NCBI GenBank assembly: GCA_019314155.1
Contig: JAFCZV010000035.1
Coordinates: 1 to 15,713, forward strand
DNA from: Deltaproteobacteria bacterium
GTDB lineage: Bacteria > Desulfobacterota > Desulfobacteria > Desulfobacterales > UBA11574
Length of the DNA stretch: 15,713 bases
Direction of reading: 5' to 3'
Below are positions 1-6,360 of this stretch, in pieces. Position 1 is the stretch's first letter; each line of letters starts with the position of its first letter. Made by a program: the position numbers and the translations under genes. Under the pieces are notes generated by a model that was not told where the DNA came from, did not search any database, and saw only the letters and a program-made list of their open reading frames with translations.

Positions 1-125
1 GAAGCAACGGTGTGCTGAAAGTTGTTTTTCCGGTCGAGCACTGTTATGGGATATTTAAGATTCTTAATGCCGACTTTATCGATTGGAATGTTGCGGTGAT
101 CGAATTGATTTTGAATATCTTTCAT
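1..125 (-). CDS. folE2: GTP cyclohydrolase FolE2 (type IB), N-terminal part
   Basis: The ATG at 125-123 opens a frame that runs without a stop to the window edge, giving 41 complete codons. The peptide contains 'DHRNIPIDKVGIKNLKYPI' followed by 'VLDR' and 'QHTVA', the characteristic N-terminus of FolE2/MptA-type GTP cyclohydrolases. The family converts GTP to 7,8-dihydroneopterin triphosphate, the entry point to folate and, in many bacteria, queuosine synthesis. It uses various divalent metals, unlike zinc-dependent FolE. The start codon overlaps the stop of the ttcA-like gene (ATGA), so the two are probably translationally coupled. The catalytic domain is outside the window. The identification rests on the N-terminal signature only, but that signature is distinctive. 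Confidence 0.87.
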   Translation of the reverse strand, partial: MKDIQNQFDHRNIPIDKVGIKNLKYPITVLDRKNNFQHTVA

Positions 126-796
126 TTTAACAAATAATCTGTCTTCACATGGCTCATGGCCCTGAAAATATTCCCCTTAACTTTCCTGTTGCTCCGGTAG
201 AGCTGCTGTAACAGCCCTTTAATTTCCTGCCGCTTGGAAACTTTTGCACTCGGGCATGGATTGATAAAATCCGGACAACCTTTCTCTTTTACAAATCGTC
301 TTATAACATCTTCGTCAACAAAAGCAAGGGGCTCTCCAGCATAGCATATATTCAAAAATAAAGTCTCTATGATATCGTCTTTGTTGTGCCCCAGAGCCAG
401 CTTGTTGCATCCGAGTTCATCCGCAATTTCAAAAAGGCGTTTTCTGCGCAACCTGGAACATAAAAAACACGGATTTTCACGATTTTTAGAGCTATGAGCC
501 AAAATTCCGTAATCCGTATGCTCGACTTTGAGTTTAAGACCTGTTTTATTCCAATATTCGGCCAGGGGTTCACTGAAGCCTTCCTCAAATCCGGGATCGA
601 TATGCACTGCGAACAGTTCATAATTTATGGGGATGCGTTTCAGCCGTTCCTTTAACATCCACATTAGCGTGAAACTGTCTTTGCCTCCTGAAAGACCGAC
701 TAAAATGCGATCCCCATCAGAGATCATATTATACCGGTGCAACGCCTTTCCAATATTCCTTTTTAGCACCTTGTAGGCATAGCTGTATTTTGGCAA
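122..796 (-). CDS. ttcA: TtcA-like PP-loop tRNA 2-thiolation protein, apparently shortened
   Basis: This 224-residue protein belongs to the TtcA/TilS N-type ATP pyrophosphatases. The PP-loop SGGKDS is at residues 36-41, a CxxC pair at C110/C113 is followed by SRLRR, an LGHNKDD motif is at 135-141, and a third cysteine, C181, is in 'NPCPS'. TtcA adenylates C32 of certain tRNAs and, with a [4Fe-4S] cluster held by three cysteines, installs 2-thiocytidine. All three candidate cluster ligands are present. Between 'FLNICYAGE' (ends at residue 155) and 'PLAFVDEDVIRRF' the roughly 20 residues found in E. coli TtcA (from 'MKGMPPK' to the Arg before 'PLAY') are absent, without loss of frame. The start chosen is TTG at 796-794, preceded by AGGAGG at 811-816 with a long 14-base spacing. 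No closer in-frame ATG, GTG or TTG exists. The gene sits between rpoZ and folE2 in a packed operon. It could be a TtcA paralogue with another RNA or sulfur-transfer substrate. Confidence 0.83.
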   Translation of the reverse strand: MPKYSYAYKVLKRNIGKALHRYNMISDGDRILVGLSGGKDSFTLMWMLKERLKRIPINYELFAVHIDPGFEEGFSEPLAEYWNKTGLKLKVEHTDYGILAHSSKNRENPCFLCSRLRRKRLFEIADELGCNKLALGHNKDDIIETLFLNICYAGEPLAFVDEDVIRRFVKEKGCPDFINPCPSAKVSKRQEIKGLLQQLYRSNRKVKGNIFRAMSHVKTDYLLK

Positions 797-810
797 AAGA
801 AAAGTGTCGG

Positions 811-816
811 CCTCCT
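811..816 (-). promoter_or_regulatory. Shine-Dalgarno AGGAGG of the ttcA-like gene, overlapping the rpoZ stop
   Basis: AGGAGG reads on the minus strand and overlaps the TAG stop of rpoZ (817-815). It is the only strong ribosome binding site near the start of the ttcA-like frame and supports TTG at 796 as the start. The 14-base spacing is longer than usual. The overlap implies that ribosomes ending rpoZ sit on the initiation site of the next gene. Confidence 0.6.
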
Positions 817-1051
817 ATGGATTTTCTTCTATTTCTACGAGTTCCTCTTTTTCTTCTTCTTTTTTTTCTTGAATTGTGATCTTTCCAGCAGCGACTTCGC
901 GCAAAGAGACTACGATATCTTCGTTCTTCGGTGAACTTACCAGATATTCGGATCCTTCACGGATCTGCCTTACACGCTTGGCCACCATGTTGACCAGTAA
1001 AAACCGGTTTTTTACCCGTTTCAAACAATCTTCTATAGTTATACGCGCCAC
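815..1051 (-). CDS. rpoZ: RNA polymerase omega subunit
   Basis: The 78-residue product starts MARITIEDCLKRVKNRFLLV and continues with 'AKRVRQIREGSE', the conserved helical core by which omega clamps the beta-prime subunit and assists core enzyme assembly. In many bacteria it also forms part of a ppGpp site. The C-terminus (about residues 60-78) is a highly acidic, Lys/Glu-rich tail, normal for this subunit. The start is GTG at 1051-1049 with GGAGG at 1057-1061, good spacing. The size is slightly below E. coli omega (91 residues) and typical of deltaproteobacterial forms. It lies 65 bases downstream of greA and its TAG stop overlaps the next gene's ribosome binding site. The AT-rich 1052-1116 gap may hold an internal promoter, but I see no convincing -35/-10 pair. 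Confidence 0.93.
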   Translation of the reverse strand: MARITIEDCLKRVKNRFLLVNMVAKRVRQIREGSEYLVSSPKNEDIVVSLREVAAGKITIQEKKEEEKEELVEIEENP

Positions 1052-1116
1052 GAAAAACCTCCGTTAATAAATATATCATTAATCAATTTTAAAATGTTTG
1101 ATAGTAAATGTTGAAT

Positions 1117-1584
1117 TTACAATATTTCTACCAGTTCATAGTATCTTTTTCCACCTGGAGCTTCCAAAGAAATTTCGTCTCCGGGTTTTTTGCCTATTAT
1201 GGCTTTCCCCAGAGGCGAAGATACAGAAATGCGTCCTTCATCAATATTCGCCTCATCAGGTCCCACAAGTTGATATTTAACATTTTCACCGGTATCGATA
1301 TTTTCAAGTAATACAGAGCTGGCAAATAAAGCTCGATCCTTTGGAATTTTTTTAGGATCGATGATATCTGCTCTGGACAGCTTGTATGTCAATCCATTTA
1401 GCCGCCCCTCAATAAATGCCTGTCTGTCTTTGGCAGCTTCAAACTCTGCGTTTTCAGTGATATCCCCGTGAGCACGGGCCTCTTCGATTGATTTTATATT
1501 CCTGGGCCGTTCAACTCTCTTAAGATAATCCAGCTCTTTCTTCAGGGCCTTATAGCCTTCTTTTGTAATGGGTACACGCTCCAA
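1117..1584 (-). CDS. greA: Transcription elongation factor GreA
   Basis: The 155-residue protein matches GreA over its whole length. Residues 1 to about 75 form the N-terminal coiled coil that enters the RNA polymerase secondary channel. Its tip carries 'GDITENAEFE' with the acidic pair D41 and E44, which polymerase uses to coordinate metal for cleavage of backtracked RNA. Residues from about 80 form the FKBP-like domain ('VGPDEANIDEGRISVSSPLG'). The start is TTG at 1584-1582, giving the canonical N-terminus MERVPIT, with an AAGGGG ribosome binding site seven bases upstream that overlaps the asd region. It follows asd by 11 bases. No key residue is missing. GreB is less likely because the tip and N-terminus are of GreA type. 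Confidence 0.95.
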   Translation of the reverse strand: MERVPITKEGYKALKKELDYLKRVERPRNIKSIEEARAHGDITENAEFEAAKDRQAFIEGRLNGLTYKLSRADIIDPKKIPKDRALFASSVLLENIDTGENVKYQLVGPDEANIDEGRISVSSPLGKAIIGKKPGDEISLEAPGGKRYYELVEIL

Positions 1585-1595
1585 ATCTAAACCCC

Positions 1596-2618
1596 TTATA
1601 AATAGTCCTTTGCCAAGATTTCTGCAATCTGTACCGTATTTGTTGCAGCGCCCTTTCTGATATTATCGGCCACAACCCACATATTGATGCCGTTTGAAAT
1701 CGACTCATCATCACGAATACGACCCACAAGTGTCAAATCCTGGCCGGAAGCATCACTGGCAAGAGGATAAACGTTGTTGTGCGGATCATCAACGACTTTA
1801 ACCCCGGAAGTTTCTTCCAGCAAAGCCCTCACCTCTTCAGCAGAAACATGTTCAATGGTTTCAATGTTAATCGATTCTGAATGGCCGTAAAATACCGGCA
1901 CACGAACGGTGGTTGCCGTAACCCCTATGGTATCGTCTTCCAGAATCTTTCTAGTTTCATGGAGCATTTTCATTTCTTCTTTGGTATAGCCGTTCTCCAG
2001 AAACACATCGATGTGCGGAAGACAGTTAAAAGCGATAGGGTGTGGGTAGACCTTCGTTTCATATGATTTGAAATTGAGAATCGACCTGGTCTGAGCATCG
2101 AGTTCATCAACCGCCTTTTTACCGGTTCCTGAAACAGCCTGATATGTTGAAACCACAATCCGTTTGATCCCAAATTTCTTGTGTAATGGATGTAGTGGAA
2201 CAACCATCTGGATGGTCGAACAGTTCGGATTTGCGATGATACCTTTATGGGTGTATTGTGCAATGGCATGGGGATTCACTTCGGGAACCACCAACGGAAC
2301 TTTGGGATCCATCCGCCATGCACTTGAATTGTCAACAACCACGCATCCGTCCCGGGCCGCAAAAGGGGCAAATTTTTCACTGGTGCCGCCACCAGCCGAA
2401 AAAAGGGCGATATCGAAACCTTTAAAAGAATCTTCCTTTAATTCCTCAACAGCAATGGCATTGCCCTTGTAATCAAGCTTACGCCCAACAGAACGCCGGG
2501 ATGCTAAAAATTTAATGGACTTAACCGGGAAATTCCTTTCTTCCAGACAGGTTATCATCTGATTTCCCACAGCACCGGTCGCGCCCGCCACGGCGACATT
2601 GAATTTTTTATTCGACAT
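1596..2618 (-). CDS. asd: Aspartate-semialdehyde dehydrogenase
   Basis: The 340-residue enzyme reduces beta-aspartyl phosphate to aspartate semialdehyde with NADPH, the branch point to lysine/diaminopimelate, threonine and methionine. The nucleotide-binding GATGAVG loop is at residues 12-18, the catalytic cysteine C133 is in 'NPNCST', and the substrate-binding Arg239 and catalytic His246 are in 'VRVPVFYGHSES'. A dimerisation/closing segment ends 'NTVQIAEIL'. The length is usual for the bacterial family. ATG at 2618-2616 lies only three bases after the leuB stop, with a GGGAA-type ribosome binding site inside the end of leuB, so the two are probably coupled. Expression is probably from the promoter upstream of psd, because no other promoter is obvious in between. 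Confidence 0.96.
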   Translation of the reverse strand: MSNKKFNVAVAGATGAVGNQMITCLEERNFPVKSIKFLASRRSVGRKLDYKGNAIAVEELKEDSFKGFDIALFSAGGGTSEKFAPFAARDGCVVVDNSSAWRMDPKVPLVVPEVNPHAIAQYTHKGIIANPNCSTIQMVVPLHPLHKKFGIKRIVVSTYQAVSGTGKKAVDELDAQTRSILNFKSYETKVYPHPIAFNCLPHIDVFLENGYTKEEMKMLHETRKILEDDTIGVTATTVRVPVFYGHSESINIETIEHVSAEEVRALLEETSGVKVVDDPHNNVYPLASDASGQDLTLVGRIRDDESISNGINMWVVADNIRKGAATNTVQIAEILAKDYL

Positions 2619-2621
2619 GGT

Positions 2622-3689
2622 TTAATTCCCAACAATATAATCTGCCACAAGGTCTCCAACTTCTTGTGTCGTATACCCCATTTTCCCCGCGGCAACATCT
2701 TTGAGGTCATCCCGCAGTACTTTAATAACACCCTCCTCTATCAAGGATGAAGCCGTTGACTCGCCCAGGGTCTCGAGCATAATCTGAGCCGAGGAAATGG
2801 CGGCAATTGGGTTAATGATCTGTTTGCCGGTATATTTTGGAGCAGACCCGCCGATGGGTTCAAACATTGAAATTCCTTCAGGGTTGATGTTTGCTCCGGC
2901 GGCAATGCCCATTCCCCCCTGAATCATTGCACCCAGGTCGGTTATTATATCTCCAAACATATTGTCAGTAACGATAACATCGAACCACTCCGGGTTTTTC
3001 ACCATCCACATACAGATGGCATCAACGTGTGCATAATCTGTTTCGATATCAGGGTACTCCTCGCCAACTTCATTAAAAGCACGTTCCCACAAATCAAATG
3101 CAAAGGTTAATACATTCGTTTTTCCGCAAAGCGTCAGTTTTTTTCTCTTGTTTCTTTTTCTGCAACATTCAAAAGCGTATCTAATGCAGCGCTCAACGCC
3201 TTTGCGGGTATTTATCGATTCTTGAATTGCGACTTCATCAGGGGTACCCCGTTTTAAACATCCACCGGCGCCTGCATAAAGACCTTCAGTGTTTTCCCGG
3301 ACCACAACAAAGTCTATGTCTTCCGGCCCCTTGCCTTTTATCGGCGTCTGAACGCCCTCATAAAGTTTAACCGGCCTCAAATTGATATACTGGTCAAAAT
3401 AAAACCTGAGTTTTAAAAGAATGCCTTTTTCAAGAATACCTGGTTTTACATCAGGATGCCCAATGGCCCCCAAATATATTGCGTCTGTTTTAGACAATAA
3501 ATCCAGGGTGTTATCCGGCAAAATCTCTCCTGAAGCCATGTAATGCTCCCCGCCCAAATCATAATGGTTAAAATTCAGACTGAAACCGAATTTTTCGGAT
3601 ACGGTTTTGAGAACTTTGATACCTTCTGCAACAACTTCAGGCCCTGTTCCATCACCCGGAATTACAGAAATGTTATAATCCTTTGGCAT
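2622..3689 (-). CDS. leuB: 3-isopropylmalate dehydrogenase (LeuB family), with an NADP-like cofactor loop
   Basis: The 355-residue protein is a beta-decarboxylating dehydrogenase of the isocitrate/isopropylmalate family. Seen in order are 'IPGDGTGPEVV' at 10-20, substrate arginines R95, R105 and R131, 'ENTEGLYAG' at 132-140, K190 in 'CGKTNVL', D223, and metal-binding D247/D251 in 'NMFGDIITD'. LeuB oxidises 3-isopropylmalate to 2-oxoisocaproate in leucine synthesis. The cofactor loop reads 'EPIGGSAPKYTGK', with K285-Y286 where NAD-dependent LeuB has Asp-Ile and NADP-isocitrate dehydrogenase has Lys-Tyr. A Gly (280) also replaces the usual His. The ATG at 3689 has GGAG upstream. It follows pssA by 14 bases, and leuA, leuC and leuD are not beside it. 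It could be a relative acting on another 2-hydroxy-3-carboxylate (tartrate/malate or homoisocitrate type). The family is certain, the substrate less so. Confidence 0.8.
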   Translation of the reverse strand: MPKDYNISVIPGDGTGPEVVAEGIKVLKTVSEKFGFSLNFNHYDLGGEHYMASGEILPDNTLDLLSKTDAIYLGAIGHPDVKPGILEKGILLKLRFYFDQYINLRPVKLYEGVQTPIKGKGPEDIDFVVVRENTEGLYAGAGGCLKRGTPDEVAIQESINTRKGVERCIRYAFECCRKRNKRKKLTLCGKTNVLTFAFDLWERAFNEVGEEYPDIETDYAHVDAICMWMVKNPEWFDVIVTDNMFGDIITDLGAMIQGGMGIAAGANINPEGISMFEPIGGSAPKYTGKQIINPIAAISSAQIMLETLGESTASSLIEEGVIKVLRDDLKDVAAGKMGYTTQEVGDLVADYIVGN

Positions 3690-3703
3690 AAAAAAATCTC
3701 CAA

Positions 3704-4522
3704 TCAGCGAATATCGGAACTTTTGTTAATATTATGGTTAAATGGGCTTGATCCGTGCTCATTTGCCTCGTTATATCCATTTACTTTCGGTTTTATTTTT
3801 CGATGGTGCCGAACGGTCGAGATAGGACCTGAAACGGTATACGCAAGGCCCAAAAAAAATAGCGCAATGGATGGCTGAGCAGCGATAAAAATCAATATCA
3901 GGATGACAGCCACCAGAACATTGAAATTCATTTTTTTAAACAGTTCAGGCTTTTTGAAACTGTTATATTTTATTGTGCTAACCATTAAAAAAGAAAGAAC
4001 GTACAACAAAACAAGAATGAATATGGGATTTATTTTCCCTTCTATGCCGAATTTATGGCAAAATAATATGGTTGTTGCCGCCATGCCGGCTGCGGCCGGA
4101 ATCGGAAGACCGACAAAGTGATCGCTGCTAATTGTGCCCACTTGGGAGTTGAAACGTGCCAGACGAAGCGCCCCGCAAGCCAAGAAAAGAAATGCCGCGA
4201 GCCAGCCAATTCTTCCTAAGGGCTTGAGGGCCCACAAAAATATCATTAATCCAGGGGCAAGACCAAAGGATATTAAATCTGCCAAAGAATCGTATTCAAT
4301 ACCGAATTTGCTGGTGGTATTCGTAGCTCTGGCAATTTTACCGTCCATGATATCAAACATGACGCCAATAATAATCGCCACAGCCGCAACAACAAATTTC
4401 CCGTTTATTGAAGCGATAACAGCATAAAAGCCGAAAAAAAGGTTGAGCGATGTAAAAATGTTGGGGAGTATGTAAATCCCACGCCGCGATTTTTCTTTTT
4501 TAAATCTTTTCGTTCTTTTCAT
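3704..4522 (-). CDS. pssA: CDP-diacylglycerol-serine O-phosphatidyltransferase
   Basis: This 272-residue integral membrane enzyme makes phosphatidylserine from CDP-diacylglycerol and serine. The CDP-alcohol phosphotransferase signature DGx2ARx8Gx3Dx3D is complete at residues 60-82: D60, G61, A64, R65, G74, D78 and D82, with D57 just before. A basic N-terminus ('MKRTKRFKKEKSRR') precedes hydrophobic segments at about 18-37, 43-58, 84-101, 105-120, 138-155, 165-183 and 200-232. After these comes a polar, cytosolic-looking tail of about 40 residues. The start overlaps the psd stop (ATGA), so the enzyme and the next one in the pathway are made together. The size fits the type II (integral membrane) PssA, not the E. 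coli phospholipase-D-like type. Confidence 0.93.
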   Translation of the reverse strand: MKRTKRFKKEKSRRGIYILPNIFTSLNLFFGFYAVIASINGKFVVAAVAIIIGVMFDIMDGKIARATNTTSKFGIEYDSLADLISFGLAPGLMIFLWALKPLGRIGWLAAFLFLACGALRLARFNSQVGTISSDHFVGLPIPAAAGMAATTILFCHKFGIEGKINPIFILVLLYVLSFLMVSTIKYNSFKKPELFKKMNFNVLVAVILILIFIAAQPSIALFFLGLAYTVSGPISTVRHHRKIKPKVNGYNEANEHGSSPFNHNINKSSDIR

Positions 4523-5190
4523 GTCAAATCTCCTAAAACAGATGTTCCGGCTTTCACCCTATCCCCGACAGTCACTTTCAAATTTATGTCTGGCGGAAGG
4601 TAAACATCAAGACGTGACCCAAAACAAATTAAGCCAAAACGTTGTCCCCGGGCAACAATGTCACCCTCCTGAATTTTACAAATAATACGTCTTGCAATCA
4701 GCCCTGCAATCTGAACCGTACAGATTTTTTTCCCTTCTTCGGTTTCCAGAGTTACTGCGTTGTGTTCGTTTTGCCTCGAAGCCTTGTCAAGATTTGCTGA
4801 AAAAAATTTCCCAGGATAATAACTTACCGTTTTCACATGCCCTTCATGGGGAATGCGATTCACATGAACATTAAAAATCGACATGAAGATGCTGATCTTA
4901 ATGCACGATCCTTCATAAAACCGGCTGCTGCCCACCGGACCCGCTGAGATAATTTTGCCGTCGGCGGGCGCAATCACAGCATCTTTAAAATTGGGAACAA
5001 CACGGTCCGGGTCCCTGAAAAAATAACATATGAAAAAGCTCGCAGCGAGCCCAATCAGAGCCAGGGTTGTCAACTCCAAAAGGGCGAATACAACCGTCGC
5101 AAATACAGAAGCAAATATAAAAGGATACCCGGCACTTGCCACTGGAAAAGCGGTAGGACTGGGCGAGTCTGGCCTTGAAAAATTATGCAT
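4519..5190 (-). CDS. psd: Phosphatidylserine decarboxylase proenzyme (short type)
   Basis: The 223-residue proenzyme decarboxylates phosphatidylserine to phosphatidylethanolamine. A hydrophobic hairpin at about residues 20-57 anchors it in the membrane, followed by 'FFRDPDR', 'APADGKI' (D77) and 'NVHVNRIPHEG' with H109 and H115. The self-cleavage site is G191-S192 in 'FGSRLDVYLP', which would give a 191-residue beta chain and a 32-residue alpha chain carrying the pyruvoyl group from S192. This GS form and the short length are normal for the archaeal-type (PSD-A) subfamily, whereas E. coli-type enzymes carry LGST. ATG at 5190 has AGGAAG a few bases upstream. It is the first gene of the psd-pssA-leuB-asd-greA-rpoZ-ttcA-folE2 series and lies about 125 bases after a strong promoter. 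Confidence 0.94.
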   Translation of the reverse strand: MHNFSRPDSPSPTAFPVASAGYPFIFASVFATVVFALLELTTLALIGLAASFFICYFFRDPDRVVPNFKDAVIAPADGKIISAGPVGSSRFYEGSCIKISIFMSIFNVHVNRIPHEGHVKTVSYYPGKFFSANLDKASRQNEHNAVTLETEEGKKICTVQIAGLIARRIICKIQEGDIVARGQRFGLICFGSRLDVYLPPDINLKVTVGDRVKAGTSVLGDLT

Positions 5191-5323
5191 CTAATCTTCC
5201 TGTTTTAACCTGCAACAGAGCACTTTAATTTACCTTAAATTCGGGCAAACAAAATTGAAAACATCAAAAAGTAAATATATAAACTATTTAGGGTTCAAAG
5301 ATTACAAAAAGTCTAAACTTTAT

Positions 5324-5353
5324 TTTATATCAAAATCGATTATATATTGTCAA
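5324..5353 (-). promoter_or_regulatory. Sigma70-type promoter upstream of psd
   Basis: On the minus strand a perfect TTGACA (5353-5348) and TATAAA (5329-5324) are separated by 18 bases in a very AT-rich stretch. Transcription would start near 5317 and leave an untranslated leader of roughly 125 bases before psd. The leader (5191 to about 5317) is AT-rich and I see no riboswitch or attenuator in it. This is the best candidate promoter for the whole psd-to-folE2 series. Inferred from sequence only. Confidence 0.7.
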
Positions 5354-5420
5354 TAATAACTGCAATAATGATGTTTTCCCCTGCTCGTCTCACTCGCGCT
5401 GTTGTGCAATTATCATTGAC
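5349..5420. repeat. Inverted repeat overlapping the psd -35 box
   Basis: GTCAATAATAACTGCA (5349-5364) is matched 14/16 by the reverse complement of TGCAATTATCATTGAC (5405-5420), leaving a 40-base spacer. The downstream arm covers most of the psd -35 hexamer. The other arm ends in TTGAC on the plus strand and could be part of a weak divergent promoter (TTGACG 5416-5421, TATAGT 5441-5446, long 19-base spacing). It could be an operator for a dimeric regulator or chance in AT-rich DNA. Confidence 0.3.
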
Positions 5421-5505
5421 GGAAAATCGCATCTTGTTCTTATAGTAAATTTTATGTGCATTTTGGGGATTGATGTGCGGAAAAGATGTTCTATATACTT
5501 AGAAA

Positions 5506-5685
5506 GGGCTCGCGCAAAAATAACTTCACATTTTTGCATCTCACCTTCAGCCCATCTTTGGTCGATATCTCACTCGCAAAATCCGCGCAATAGCTCGCTA
5601 TTCCTGTGGTTTTGCTCTCTCGGATCGGCCAAACCTGAACCAAATCTGAGCGCCAATTCTGCGAAGTTATTTTTTTGCGAACCCC
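5506..5685. repeat. 180-bp imperfect palindrome, MITE- or REP-like element at the end of tsaB
   Basis: The outer arms at 5506-5527 and 5663-5685 pair in 19 of 22 positions with one gap. The centre is AATAGCTCGCTATT (5589-5602). The midpoint of both the arms and the central palindrome is 5595.5, so the whole segment can fold as one long imperfect hairpin. Further inner blocks also pair (for example GCAAAA near 5576 and TTTGC near 5611). No gene is encoded in it. Its right edge supplies the last five codons and the TAA of tsaB (5669-5667). The hairpin, followed on the minus strand by ATTTTTGCG, could end lon-tsaB transcription. No target duplication is visible at its edges. Copy number in the genome cannot be judged from one window. 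Confidence 0.7.
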
Positions 5686-6359
5686 AAGTTCAGTTCTGCA
5701 TCAGATTTTCGAATATAATAGGGTATAAACCTGTCGATATCATCTGTATCTTTATTTTGAAATTTATTCAAGCTAAGAAAGGCTACGGTTGAAGCTTTAA
5801 TGGTATTTTGGGGCATCGGTGCAAAAAATGCCAAGTCACCCATCATGCCCGATAGCATCTTCTGATAAAGTAAACTACCATTGCCCACAAAAATACATGC
5901 CTCATTAATGTCACGTATTGTGTTTTCAGGAGCGCAGACTTGCTCCTCCACCTCCTCTTTTAAACGGCCCTCTAAAAACCTGTATCTGGAAAAATAGACT
6001 TCCCCTCGGCGAGCGTCTAAAAGCGAACAGATCAAATATTGCGAATTAGATGCCTGCATTGCAAGTGCTTCAAGGCTCGAAATGCCCACCAGTGGCTTTT
6101 TTAATCCCGCCGCAAGCCCCTTAACGGTCGTTATTCCGATCCGCAGACCCGTAAAAGATCCAGGCCCTCTGACAACGGCAAAACCATCTAAATCACAAAA
6201 TTTAAGTCCTGAAAAACCGATGGCCGTATGAATCATATCCATTAAATGTTTTGAATGGGTCTCCTCTCTGAGCAGTGTAACTTCCGCCAACACGGACCTT
6301 TTATCAATAATGGCAACACTGCAGCTCGTGGTAGCTGTATCGACAGCGAGGATTATCAT
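5667..6359 (-). CDS. tsaB: tRNA N6-threonylcarbamoyladenosine protein TsaB
   Basis: The 230-residue protein has the ASKHA-fold N-terminus 'MIILAVDTATTSCSVAI', 'THSKHLM', 'RGPGSFTGLRIGI' at 64-76 and 'LLDARRGEVY' near 115. These are the hallmarks of TsaB (YeaZ). TsaB is the non-catalytic partner of TsaD, together with TsaE, in placing threonylcarbamoyl on A37 of ANN-decoding tRNAs. The length equals that of E. coli TsaB (231). The chosen ATG (6359-6357) lies one base after the lon stop. No good ribosome binding site precedes it, which suggests translational coupling to lon. A 24-residue longer frame reaches 6431 but overlaps lon and does not look like TsaB. The family-like part ends at about 'RKSDAELNL'; the last residues 'GFAKK' and the stop come from the edge of the 180-bp palindrome. 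Confidence 0.93.
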   Translation of the reverse strand: MIILAVDTATTSCSVAIIDKRSVLAEVTLLREETHSKHLMDMIHTAIGFSGLKFCDLDGFAVVRGPGSFTGLRIGITTVKGLAAGLKKPLVGISSLEALAMQASNSQYLICSLLDARRGEVYFSRYRFLEGRLKEEVEEQVCAPENTIRDINEACIFVGNGSLLYQKMLSGMMGDLAFFAPMPQNTIKASTVAFLSLNKFQNKDTDDIDRFIPYYIRKSDAELNLGFAKK

Positions 6360-6360
6360 A

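Noticed and set aside
4610..4625. Psd lacking the LGST self-cleavage motif, as a sign of inactivity
   Set aside because: Short archaeal-type phosphatidylserine decarboxylases use the FGSR form, and the Gly-Ser bond is present.
5388..5577. TCTCACTCGC present twice (5388-5397 and 5568-5577)
   Set aside because: The 10-base match does not extend on either side and is best taken as chance.
5686..5691. AAGTTC next to the 180-bp palindrome as a target duplication
   Set aside because: The same hexamer flanks the other element, but here no copy is found at the left edge (5500-5505), so it is not evidence of a duplication.
5454..5792. 112-codon plus-strand open frame
   Set aside because: It runs across the palindrome and antisense to tsaB, is rich in Ser/Cys/Ile with no family resemblance, and has no ribosome binding site.
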